Of a DNA stretch of 64,000 nt, positions 48,182-56,426 are shown one piece after another (within the stretch, counting starts at the first letter, position 1; each line of letters begins with the position of its first letter). The DNA comes from CAUZIZ01 sp965219005. GTDB taxonomy: Bacteria > Acidobacteriota > UBA6911 > RPQK01 > JAJDTT01. The DNA lies in the NCBI GenBank assembly GCA_965219005.1, contig CBDCMS010000004.1:806001-870000 (forward strand). The letters run 5' to 3'. A program made the translations under genes and the position numbers. Under the pieces are notes generated by a model, which did no database searches, was not told the DNA's origin, and saw only the letters and a list, made by a program, of their open reading frames with translations.

Positions 48182-48652
48182 AGCCGGGATGGGATCGAGT
48201 GGAAGAAGCCGTCACTGGGTCTATATGAGTTCCAGGGATCCAAGGACAACAACATCGTGGGACCGATCATGGGGATTCCCATCCTGGACACCAGGCCCGG
48301 GGTCGACCCCTCCCAGCGCTACAAGGCGGCAGGCGGGACCGGGGACTCGGGCGGCGAGTTCGTGACCCGGCCCCTGCGCTTCAGCGGCTCCGAGCTGTTC
48401 CTGAACTACTCGACCTCGGCCGCCGGCAGCATCCGGATCGAGATCCAGGACGAGGACGGACAGCCGATTCCGGGTTTCACGCTGGAGGAATCTCCCGTCC
48501 TCTTCGGGGATCACATCGAGAGGCCCGTCAAGTGGCAACGCCCCGGCACCTCCATCACGGATCCCATGAGATTGGACCGATTAGCGGAGAAGCCGGTGCG
48601 CCTTCGTTTCGTCCTGAAGGACGCCGATCTGTACTCTTTGCGGTTCAAGTAG
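48182..48652 (+). pseudogene. Beta-propeller protein remnant with large internal deletion
   Basis: The reading SRDGIEWKKPSLGLYEFQGSKDNNIV matches the early part of the 35471-37279 protein, then after PSQRYKAAGGTGD it jumps to GGEFVTRPLRFSGSELFLNYSTS and finishes RPVRLRF-like (KPVRLRFVLKDADLYSLRF), the end of the same protein. About 270 residues between these parts are missing and the N-terminus is cut by TAG at 48179-48181. Confidence 0.8.
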
Positions 48653-48741
48653 GAGAGGGCAAGGTAGCACGCCCCCTGGGCCCAGCATCCCTGGGGGAGT
48701 ACCCGTTGCATCCGCCCCCGGGCTGTGTTCCCATTCGAGGC

Positions 48742-50172
48742 ATGGCTAAGAAAAGGACAAACCAGCGGAGAGACCGGACGAGCCGGCGGCGGTTCCTTGC
48801 AAGCGGCGTCTTGGCAGCTGGATCCGGGGCCGGCCTTTCACTTGCCCGTGCCAGCCCGGCTGCGCCATTGCGGTCTGCCACCCCATCCATAGCAACGTCG
48901 CCGGATCTGTCCGTCAGTCGAGTCGAAACGGTGACGGTGGATGTCCCCTTCCGGGATGTGCCGGCCCGCAACATGATCCGGGAGCTGCCTCACTGGACCA
49001 TCTTCGAGATCTGTAGGATTCAGCTTGAGTGTGGAGTCGAGGGTTTCGGTGAGACCATGGAGTTCTACACCTGGGGCAGGGTCTCGGAGAAGAATCTGAA
49101 GAGGGTCCAGGGGAGAAACGCCGCGGATTTGATGTGGGACGACTCCTTGGGGGCCGGTCTTCAGATGGCTTTGTTCGATGCCGTGGGCAAGGCCTGGGAC
49201 GTCCCCTGCCATCGCCTGCTGGGACACCAGATCCGGGACCGGGCAGGGGTGAGTTGGTGGTCGATTGATATGCCGGGGGAGGACTGGGTCCTGGAGTGCG
49301 CCCAGGCTCAGCGCGAAGGATATCGCGCTTTCAAGACAAAAGGCCGACCCTGGTTCGACCTGGACCACCAGCTGGCAACCCTGATCCCGACCCTTCCAGA
49401 GGACTTCGAGGTCGATATCGACTTCAACGGACTGCTGATGGATGCCAACCAGGGGGCCCCGCTGCTCAAGCGTGTCGAAAAGCATCCTCAGGTAGCAATC
49501 TATGAGACTCCGATTCCGCAGGGGGACATCGAGGGTAACCAGCGCCTGCGGGCGGCGACCCGTGTGCCGTTGGCCATGCACTACGGAAGTCCCAAGCCGG
49601 CGGTGGCCGTGCGGGACGAGGTTTGCGATGGTTTCGTGGTGGGGGGAGGCACCTCGGGTGTCCTACGAGCTGGTCACTTTGCAGAGGAGGCCGCCATGCC
49701 CTTCTGGCTCCAGTTGGTTGGGACCACTATCACGGCGACGTTCTCGCTCCATCTGGCCGCGGTATTGGGGCAGGCGGTTTGGCCAGCGGTGAACTGCCAT
49801 CAGCTCTACACTCGAGCCATGGTGCGCCAGCCCATGCGGGTCCGGGAGGGTACCGCACCCATTCCCGAGGGTCCCGGCCTGGGCGTGGATTTGGATGACG
49901 AGGCAGTGGAACAGCTGCGTGTAGACCCACCCAGAGACAAGCCCTACCCTGCTCCAGGACTGCTGATCGGGATCCGCTGGCACTCAGGGAAGACCAGTTA
50001 CTACAGTCACACACGCCAGTACTGGGACGACTTCGGTGAGGGAAAGCTTCCCGTCTTTGAGCCTGGCGTGGAGCTGAGGCGGATCCCAGACGACGGGACG
50101 ATCCAATGGAAAGATCTTCAGCAGCGAGCTCAGAGGGGCGGGGTGCACTCAAAAGAGACAATATTATGGTAA
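48742..50172 (+). CDS. Tat-exported enolase/mandelate-racemase superfamily protein
   Basis: 476 residues from ATG 48742. An SRRRFLASG leader (about 14-22) suggests Tat export. The capping domain is followed by a KxK-type motif AFKTKGR (Lys198, Lys200) and metal-ligand candidates Asp227 (VDIDFNG) and Glu255 (IYETP). At the third position, where Asp or Glu is usual, the sequence reads PLAMHYGSP. It is therefore a divergent member, perhaps with His280 as a ligand or without racemase/dehydratase activity. It lies just after the propeller remnant, which suggests an ancestral co-transcribed pair. Confidence 0.8.
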   Translation: MAKKRTNQRRDRTSRRRFLASGVLAAGSGAGLSLARASPAAPLRSATPSIATSPDLSVSRVETVTVDVPFRDVPARNMIRELPHWTIFEICRIQLECGVEGFGETMEFYTWGRVSEKNLKRVQGRNAADLMWDDSLGAGLQMALFDAVGKAWDVPCHRLLGHQIRDRAGVSWWSIDMPGEDWVLECAQAQREGYRAFKTKGRPWFDLDHQLATLIPTLPEDFEVDIDFNGLLMDANQGAPLLKRVEKHPQVAIYETPIPQGDIEGNQRLRAATRVPLAMHYGSPKPAVAVRDEVCDGFVVGGGTSGVLRAGHFAEEAAMPFWLQLVGTTITATFSLHLAAVLGQAVWPAVNCHQLYTRAMVRQPMRVREGTAPIPEGPGLGVDLDDEAVEQLRVDPPRDKPYPAPGLLIGIRWHSGKTSYYSHTRQYWDDFGEGKLPVFEPGVELRRIPDDGTIQWKDLQQRAQRGGVHSKETILW

Positions 50173-50950
50173 ATCCGTTCAGCCACGCCACTAGTACTGC
50201 TGGAATGGAAAACCTGAATCGCCAGTGCCTGAGCGGCCCTCGAGCGCCCCTACTCAGCCAAACTGAAGGAGTAGAACCAGGGCCTCCTCGGCCGGCACGA
50301 CTCCCCTACACTCTGCCAGGAGAAGCAACACCATGACTCTCAACAGACCAGGAATCCTACTCATCGTTCGCCTTCCTTCTGGGAGATGCGCAGCTGGCAC
50401 CATCGGGCTCCAGAGCTCGTGAGACTCACCGCACTGAGTATCGACAAACCGTTCGTTATTATGAGCAAATCTTTGTGCATAAAATAGAATTTATAGTCTG
50501 AGTATATCTCGAAGGACATCGTCCCTCTCAGCCGGGCTCGGGCGGTAGAATCGGCCCATATTTCCCCGATTTTTCGAGAAATAGAACAACTATGCCCCTC
50601 AAAATCGAGAAAATCTGGCCTCGATTCCCCGCTTTCTCGCTACGATCGTTTCTACCGCGCAGACTCCGCACTTTGGTCGAGGTTCAGGACAGGCTCGGGC
50701 TGCGACGGTTCTACAGCCAGCTGGGTCAGGACAAGAGGTTGACGAAATCAATAGGACTTTCCTTTTGGATTGAGTTCTAGGAGAGAGGGTAGAAACACCC
50801 GAAAGGAGCCCAAAAGGGGCTGAAATGAGGTGGATGGGGAAATCGAAGGGGATCCACAGGGTTGAGATCGTGTAACGGGGGTGGGAGCGGAGGCGGGGCG
50901 ATGCCAAAGGGCCAGTCGGGAGGAAAAACAGACACAAGGATATGGCAAGC
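50173..50950. other. Non-coding region before the IS91 element
   Basis: No gene is supported. An AT-richer stretch occurs at about 50440-50500 (CATAAAATAGAATTTATAG), unlike the surroundings, and could hold a promoter or an old element end. Other parts look like ordinary intergenic sequence. Confidence 0.5.
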
Positions 50951-50982
50951 CCCCACTGAAGAGCTCGAGCTCTTCAGTGGGG
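50951..50982. repeat. Perfect 32-bp palindrome at the transposase 3' end
   Basis: CCCCACTGAAGAGCTC followed directly by its reverse complement, without a loop. It overlaps the TGA stop and last codons of the IS91-family transposase. In IS91 elements the oriIS lies downstream of the transposase gene and includes a hairpin, so this is a candidate; it could also act as a terminator. Confidence 0.85.
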
Positions 50983-52329
50983 CCAATCCGGAACCTCGTC
51001 CCAGAACAGCGAGTCGTCGGAGGCTCGAACGGCTTGAGCCTGCTGGGGGGAAAGTTCCGCCAGAAAGTGTTCCAGCTTCTGCGGAAACAACCGGGGTGGG
51101 GGCGCCCGTTGCGGCCCTTGCCCCAGCTTCAAATGCGCCAGAATCCGGCGGATCACATGAGGCTGCTCGATCACCGCGATCACGCGCAGAGAGCTGCCGC
51201 AACCACAGCGCAAGGGATCGACGTCATAGATCTTGCGGAGCAGACGAGCCCAGCTACGACGGCGCCTGAAGCGCTCGGCCGCGGACTCCTCCTCGACGGA
51301 GCGGTCCTCGGAGAGCGGGCCGTGGACGGCTTTCTGCTGCTGCCGTCGTTTCCCACGTGAGGCGCTAGCGTAACGGCCATAGTAACGGATTTGGTGCTCA
51401 TTTCGATCGGGGATATGCGAGCAGACCCGGGCCCTCCAGTCCAAGGCATCCAGCGACTGCAGCGTCCCCTTGCCGGTGCGGTAGAGGATCTGGCCGCGAT
51501 CGCTCTGATAGTCGAGGCGGGAGGCGGCGAAACTGGGACGTCGAATGTAGGCGGCCAGACGCTCCAGAGCCGGGCGATCCTCGGGGGGAACACCTCGAGA
51601 GGAGTAGACCCCGAATCCGGAGGGAGACCAGGCGCGCAACTTCTGGGCGAACTCCGGACTGAGTCGATGCTGCTGGACCATCATCTCCAAGACCCGGTGT
51701 TGGAACAGGCGGCTGAGTAAAGAGGAGTCGAAGCCGCCGATCGAGACCCCACGGCCGTCCCCATTCCAGGCCGTGTCGCTGACCAGCCCATGGAGGTGAG
51801 CGTGAGGTCGCAAGTTGTCGCCCCAGGTCTGGGTGGTCAGGATGGCCCCCGGAACCGAGCCGGGCCCCAAGCGGCTTTGGACATAGTCCCGGAGACTGGC
51901 CCAGGCGCAGCGGCAGAGCTCTCCCAAGAGCTTTCGGTCTTTGTAGAAGGCCGGACGCAGGACCCTCGGAATCGTCCACACCAGCTGCCGGTGGTCGACC
52001 TCCTCGAGCACCTCCTCCAGCACCTGTTCCAGGAAAGCAGCCACCTGCTTGGCTTGGCAACTCGGACAAAAACAGCGCGTTTTGCATGAAAATGCCAACA
52101 ACTGCTCCCGTCGACAGTCGGAGCAGCGCAGGCGGGCGAATCCATGACGAAGGATCCCACATTGGAGGAAACGTTCGACGGTTTTCTCCACCACCGGACG
52201 CCAGGGCCCATAGTCTCTCTCGTAGAAGTAGGGATAGGCCTCCTTGAACTCTTCCCAGTAGTCCTCCAGACACTGGTAGAAGGCGGTGTGCTCGGGATGA
52301 CGGGGCCGGTAGGTGCCAGCGAGGGGCAT
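50974..52329 (-). CDS. IS91 family (HUH/Y-type rolling-circle) transposase
   Basis: 451 residues. An N-terminal zinc-binding region has CSDCRREQ and CKTRCFCPSCQAKQ (about 69-95). The metal-coordinating HUH motif is PHAHLHGLVSD, with His178 and His180. A catalytic tyrosine region YYGRYASASRG lies at 316-326, as in IS91/IS801 transposases. The C-terminus continues with CGCGSSLRVIAVI, a second Cys pair. These enzymes cut one strand and move by rolling circle without target duplication. It seems intact. No passenger gene is in the element as far as I can see. Confidence 0.9.
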   Translation of the reverse strand: MPLAGTYRPRHPEHTAFYQCLEDYWEEFKEAYPYFYERDYGPWRPVVEKTVERFLQCGILRHGFARLRCSDCRREQLLAFSCKTRCFCPSCQAKQVAAFLEQVLEEVLEEVDHRQLVWTIPRVLRPAFYKDRKLLGELCRCAWASLRDYVQSRLGPGSVPGAILTTQTWGDNLRPHAHLHGLVSDTAWNGDGRGVSIGGFDSSLLSRLFQHRVLEMMVQQHRLSPEFAQKLRAWSPSGFGVYSSRGVPPEDRPALERLAAYIRRPSFAASRLDYQSDRGQILYRTGKGTLQSLDALDWRARVCSHIPDRNEHQIRYYGRYASASRGKRRQQQKAVHGPLSEDRSVEEESAAERFRRRRSWARLLRKIYDVDPLRCGCGSSLRVIAVIEQPHVIRRILAHLKLGQGPQRAPPPRLFPQKLEHFLAELSPQQAQAVRASDDSLFWDEVPDWPH

Positions 52330-52658
52330 GCCCTACCGGAAACGTTTGCCGAAGCGAATCTACGGAGGATTCTCTACTCCATGAGCGTCAGGATCAAGTT
52401 TCCATATCCTCTTCGCCGACATCGGGAACGCCTGCCGAATGACGATTGCCGACCTGGACGCCGACCGGAAAAGCGAAGCCGTCCGTCTGCGTCCCGGATC
52501 AGCTCAGAGTCCTCTTTTTACACGGAGGTACGGATGCTCCTTACAGGGTAGGACGGTAGTTTCATGGCCATCCAGGATATAGGGTGCTAGACCGTCACTG
52601 AGCTTACAGCACGTTCACCACCGCTCATTGAAATCAGAGGAAGCCGGTTGATCTTGAT
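52330..52658. other. Short intergenic region upstream of the transposase
   Basis: Contains the start region of the transposase (read on the minus strand) and the left limit of the second DUF1697 duplication block at 52636. No gene is supported; the terIS end of the element should lie here but I cannot locate it. Confidence 0.45.
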
Positions 52659-53304
52659 CTACCCGGCTTGCCCGCAGGCGAGGGTCAACTCCAGGAGCTT
52701 GAGCGTCGTCTTCCAGTTCCGGAAGGTACTTGGGGTCCCCAGCTTGGAGTCGAAGTAGGTGTTGGTCAGCTTTGATCGTGTAAGGCCGTGGGGACACTTG
52801 AGGTAGACCTCACGGCCTTGGACAACAAACTCGTCGGGCCGTGAGCGCCGAGGGTCCAAGCCAGCGATCCTGTCGCTGCTGGGTCGGCTGGCTAGGAAGG
52901 CGACGTGCAGTTCTCGATCATCGCCGCCGCCTCGTAGGAACGGATTGGTACGGACGATTTTGCCGAGCTCCTGGGCGGTACGTGTGATGACGGGTGTTTC
53001 CCAGCCGAAGCGCCTGGAAATGTCCTGCACGATATCGGCGCTTATCCGGGAAACCTCACTTGTTTCCGCCTCGTAGATGACATTGCCACTCTGGATGTAC
53101 GTCTGAACCTGTCTGGCACCCGCGTCTTCGAAGATCGAGACGAGATTCTCCATCGGCAGTCTGTGTCGGCCGCCGACGTTGATTCCACGCAAGAGCGTGA
53201 TCTGGACCGTTGGCGCCTGGGGCTTTTTCGGTGCGGCCATTCTCAAGTCAAGGCTTCGCCGACCGGCTAGTCCTGACCCTCCGGATTATCTCGCTCTGTG
53301 CTCC
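52636..53304. repeat. 669-bp duplicated block, copy 2
   Basis: Counterpart of 32664-33332 at a constant offset of 19,972. Here the block continues at its upstream side into a complete metallopeptidase-like gene, so this is the likely original location. Confidence 0.9.
52659..53240 (-). CDS. DUF1697 domain-containing protein, copy 2
   Basis: 193 residues, 98% identical to the copy at 32687-33268 (three substitutions). LLRGINVGG and YIQSGNVIYEA are the family phrases. It follows the metallopeptidase-like gene by 26 nt on the same strand and can be co-transcribed, which the first copy cannot. Function unestablished. Confidence 0.9.
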   Translation of the reverse strand: MAAPKKPQAPTVQITLLRGINVGGRHRLPMENLVSIFEDAGARQVQTYIQSGNVIYEAETSEVSRISADIVQDISRRFGWETPVITRTAQELGKIVRTNPFLRGGGDDRELHVAFLASRPSSDRIAGLDPRRSRPDEFVVQGREVYLKCPHGLTRSKLTNTYFDSKLGTPSTFRNWKTTLKLLELTLACGQAG

Positions 53305-54325
53305 CCCGCGATAATGCCTTTCTCATCCTGATCAAGATGTCTGGCGATGCAACCGTGTCGTGTTTCAAGATGAGGAGCGCGAAGTTGTCAGCCAGGATCT
53401 CCTCTGGATGGATGATGTATTTTGTGTTTCTGCCGACTTGCTCGAAGAAACTCGAAATCCCGTCCATCCCTACCAGGGCTGGATTGGTGCCATCATATTT
53501 TGGGTGCACCACTAGCGGATCGGAGTCTCGATCGACCAACAGGAACTTGAATTGTAGGTAGTCAAAGAGCCCTTTGCCGCTTTCCATCTCGTACTTCTCG
53601 CGGTTGGAAAAGAGAATGGGGACAGCCCAGGTGGGTTCTCCGTCGACCCCTATTCGAATGCAGTGCTCGTGTCTGGGTGCGTCGGGATTCGTGATCCTTC
53701 GGGATCGGAGCGCGGCCGGAAACCGAAATCCGGGACATTTCCTGAAGCCGATGCCTCGATAGAGGCGGTCCTTCAGCTCCGGGTTCGCCCGTGAAAGGAT
53801 GTGGAATAGCTCGTGGCAGATGATCCGCTGGATTTCCCAGGGCTCTGCCATGAGTTTGGTGACGGGTAGGACGATGGCCTGCCCGCGCGTGTAGGCTGCC
53901 TCGCTTTCTTCTTTTCCAGTGGTCTTGACCAGGTAGATCCTCTCAGGCAACGGGAGCGCCAGCTTCTCCAGAGCTGATCGTACGCTGTCGAGAGCGGCAC
54001 CCATCTGCTCCTTCTCTCGCCCCGTCCAGGCAAGCACCTGTCGTCCGACGAACAAGAGGAATTTCGATTCGGAGACCTCGCGGTCCGTCTTCAGACGTAG
54101 CGCTCGATCGAATGGGCTGAGCCGCTCGACGAAATCGTCTCGTTGTTCTAGAGCCTTCCGTCCCTCAGCAACGGTTGCGAAGACGAGGGTAGTATCCCCC
54201 ACTATCACTCCGTCAGGGCTCGCCTCAAGGTACCGGGCACACACGATGAGTGCTGTCAGGCATAGAACGCTTGACCGTGATCGCCCGAAGAAACGGAAAA
54301 GATTGTTGCGCACTGTCAACTTCAT
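53267..54325 (-). CDS. Exported putative HExxH zinc metallopeptidase
   Basis: 352 residues with a signal peptide (about 16-35, ending LEASPD). IICHELFHILSRANPE provides HELFH at 171-175, and HPEEILADNFALL (306-318) supplies a plausible third acidic ligand about 135 residues later, as in gluzincin-like proteins. The mature region has no other recognised domain. The protein is probably periplasmic. No strong ribosome site precedes ATG 54325. The divergent promoter region to the right holds a Fur-like palindrome (54444-54472) that might also influence this gene. Confidence 0.75.
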   Translation of the reverse strand: MKLTVRNNLFRFFGRSRSSVLCLTALIVCARYLEASPDGVIVGDTTLVFATVAEGRKALEQRDDFVERLSPFDRALRLKTDREVSESKFLLFVGRQVLAWTGREKEQMGAALDSVRSALEKLALPLPERIYLVKTTGKEESEAAYTRGQAIVLPVTKLMAEPWEIQRIICHELFHILSRANPELKDRLYRGIGFRKCPGFRFPAALRSRRITNPDAPRHEHCIRIGVDGEPTWAVPILFSNREKYEMESGKGLFDYLQFKFLLVDRDSDPLVVHPKYDGTNPALVGMDGISSFFEQVGRNTKYIIHPEEILADNFALLILKHDTVASPDILIRMRKALSRGSTERDNPEGQD

Positions 54326-54443
54326 GAACTTTTGATCGCAGATCTAAAAGAGTCCCTGTCATTGTGCAAGAGATCGAGTCCCAAGTACATCTGGCGTGAA
54401 GAGGTCGCAATTTCCACTTCTCGCTTGACAAGGGCGATGAGAT

Positions 54444-54472
54444 TTATTGAAATTGAAATTCAATTTCAATAA
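54444..54472. promoter_or_regulatory. Perfect 29-bp palindrome, candidate Fur-type iron operator
   Basis: TTATTGAAATTGAA and TTCAATTTCAATAA flank a central A. The core TGAAATTGAAATTCAATTTC matches 15 of 21 positions of the 21-base Fur-box TGATAATGATAATCATTATC (with final A). TTGACA at 54425-54430 could be a -35 box, and a -10 about 17 nt later would fall inside the palindrome. It lies upstream of a porin gene and feoA-feoB, which fits iron repression. AT-rich operators in a GC-rich genome stand out. Confidence 0.65.
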
Positions 54473-54655
54473 GGCCCTGGGCCGCTGGTCCTGGCTGAGT
54501 TGATTTTGAGGAGAGAGTTGCTGAGGGGGGATCCGCCGGCCGTGTCGGCGCAGCCCTTGGCTTTTGGGGCCCTCGAGAGAAGGCCGACCTTCAGTACATG
54601 GCTCCCATGGCAGTCGGCAAGCGGGAGCCGCTCCAAGCGCCCCGAGGAGGATTGT

Positions 54656-56083
54656 GTGTACAGAACCGCATCAAGACGTCGGATAGTCTTCGCGTTATTC
54701 AAATATGGGGTGCTGGCCTCGTGGCTCAGCCTGCTGGTGCCTTCAGCTCTGAGCTCAGAGCAGGACCAGCTGAAGGCGAAGCTGGAGGAGTTGGAGCGCA
54801 GATTGGAGGCGCTGGAGGCTCAGAATACCGCGGAAAGGGTGGCGGCGACTCCCCCGAGCCCGGCCCCGGGAACTCAGTCGGCGGAGCTCCAGGAACTGCG
54901 ACGGCAGCTCGACATCCTGGCCGCCGAGGTGGAGCTCATTAGAAGCGGAGAGCCGCTCATCGAGGTGACCAATGAAGAGGCCCGAGCCCGGGGCCTGGGA
55001 CCCGCGGCGGCTTCTGTCTATCGGCGACAGGAGGGTGTTTCGATCGCCGGCTACGGTGAAATGCTCTACAACAACTTCAGCGCCGAGAACGAACTTGGAG
55101 ATCCCGTCAGGCAATCCACCCAGTTCGATTTCCTGCGGGCCATCATCTATGCTGGCTACCGCTTCAACGACCGCTTCGTATTCAATTCCGAGATTGAGTT
55201 CGAACATGCTTCGACCAGCCTGGAGGGATCTGCCTCGGTCGAATTCGCTTATCTGGACTTCATTGCGAATGACTACCTCACATTGCGGGGCGGACTTCTC
55301 CTGGTTCCAATGGGATTGGTCAACGAGCTGCACGAGCCTACCGTTTTCATGGGGGCGCTGCGTCCCGAGACCGAACGCCGGATCATACCCTCCACCTGGC
55401 GAGAGAACGGCGTCGGTGCTGTCGGATCGGTCGGAATTTTCGACTATCGGGTCTACATGATCAATGGCTTGCAGGGCTCCCGCTTCAGCTCCAATGGTCT
55501 TCGGGGAGGACGTCAAAAGGGTTCCGAAACGACCGCTACGGATATGGCGGTGGTGGCGCGTCTGGACGTCAATCCGACGCCGGGCGTTTTCTTTGGTGGT
55601 TCCATCTACAACGGCGCTTCGGATCAGGGCGCGCTTTTCGAGGGCAACGAGCTGGACGTTGGAACGACGATCGGCGAGCTACACGGCCAGGCCCAACTGC
55701 GGGGTTTCGATGTACGAGGGTTGTACGCCTGGTCACGCCTGGACGATGTGATCCGTTTAAACCAATCATTGGGTCTCACGGGCAGTGGTAGCATCGGTGA
55801 AAGACTCGAGGGGGGATACTTCCAAGTCGGGTACAATCTGCTGTCCCAATTCAGGGCCGATGTTCGGGTGACGCCTTACTACCGGTACGAGATCCTCGAT
55901 ACCCAGAAGGCGGTCCCCAGGGGTTTCTTCCGGAATCCCAGCAGAGATCGTACCTTTCAGACCCTGGGACTGGAGTTCAAACCCATCCCCAATATCGTCA
56001 TCAAGTCGGATTTCGTTTGGAGTCGGAACAAGTCGCAGACGGGGGTGAATCAGGTCAACGTCGCCCTGGGTTACAACTTCTAG
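54656..56083 (+). CDS. Outer-membrane porin (phosphate-selective O/P-like)
   Basis: 475 residues from GTG 54656, with GAGGAGG 5-6 nt upstream; the frame further left has no signal peptide and is likely non-coding. Signal peptide at about 12-34 (ending ALSSEQ), then a coiled coil (DQLKAKLEELERRLEALEAQ), as in porins anchored by an N-terminal trimerisation helix. Barrel strands follow, including GVSIAGYGEMLYNNF and YFQVGYNLLSQFRADVRVTPYYRYE, and the chain ends NVALGYNF with a terminal Phe. It lies just after the Fur-like operator and before feoA, so it may supply iron or other small anions/cations to the periplasm (inference). Confidence 0.85.
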   Translation: MYRTASRRRIVFALFKYGVLASWLSLLVPSALSSEQDQLKAKLEELERRLEALEAQNTAERVAATPPSPAPGTQSAELQELRRQLDILAAEVELIRSGEPLIEVTNEEARARGLGPAAASVYRRQEGVSIAGYGEMLYNNFSAENELGDPVRQSTQFDFLRAIIYAGYRFNDRFVFNSEIEFEHASTSLEGSASVEFAYLDFIANDYLTLRGGLLLVPMGLVNELHEPTVFMGALRPETERRIIPSTWRENGVGAVGSVGIFDYRVYMINGLQGSRFSSNGLRGGRQKGSETTATDMAVVARLDVNPTPGVFFGGSIYNGASDQGALFEGNELDVGTTIGELHGQAQLRGFDVRGLYAWSRLDDVIRLNQSLGLTGSGSIGERLEGGYFQVGYNLLSQFRADVRVTPYYRYEILDTQKAVPRGFFRNPSRDRTFQTLGLEFKPIPNIVIKSDFVWSRNKSQTGVNQVNVALGYNF

Positions 56084-56168
56084 CGGACTCGTTCTTGTTG
56101 TCGCTAGACTATGGGGGACGAATGAGAGTTAATGGTTAGCGCATCTTCGCTCCAGGACTGAAACGCCT

Positions 56169-56426
56169 ATGCCCCCGCTCACGCTTGATGATCTAGTTAA
56201 GGGCGAAGAAGGGATCCTCGATTCCATCGAGCTGCCGGAAGCAGAGAGCCGCCGACTGATGGAGCTGGGATTCTTGCCGGGCACCTTGGTTGCCGCAGCC
56301 GGCCGCTCGCCTTTTGGCGATCCACGCATCTTCCGCGTCGATGGCTCAGAGGTTGCGCTGCGTCGTGAGACCGCCGCCCGCCTGATGCTTCGTCCATCCC
56401 AAGCGATTCCCGAGAAGGATTCATGA
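56169..56426 (+). CDS. feoA: FeoA-like ferrous iron transport protein A
   Basis: 85 residues. SH3-like FeoA domain: SRRLMELGFLPGTLVAAAGRSPFGDPRIFRVDGSEVALRRETAARL in parts, typical of FeoA including the LMELGFLPGT phrase. The stop TGA at 56424-56426 overlaps the ATG of feoB at 56423 (ATGA), indicating translational coupling. It lies 85 nt after the porin gene. FeoA is a small cytoplasmic partner needed for FeoB activity. Confidence 0.92.
   Translation: MPPLTLDDLVKGEEGILDSIELPEAESRRLMELGFLPGTLVAAAGRSPFGDPRIFRVDGSEVALRRETAARLMLRPSQAIPEKDS

Noticed and set aside
50592..50780. 62-codon plus-strand open frame
   Set aside because: Rich in Arg/Leu with no fold pattern; lies in non-coding sequence next to the IS91 element.
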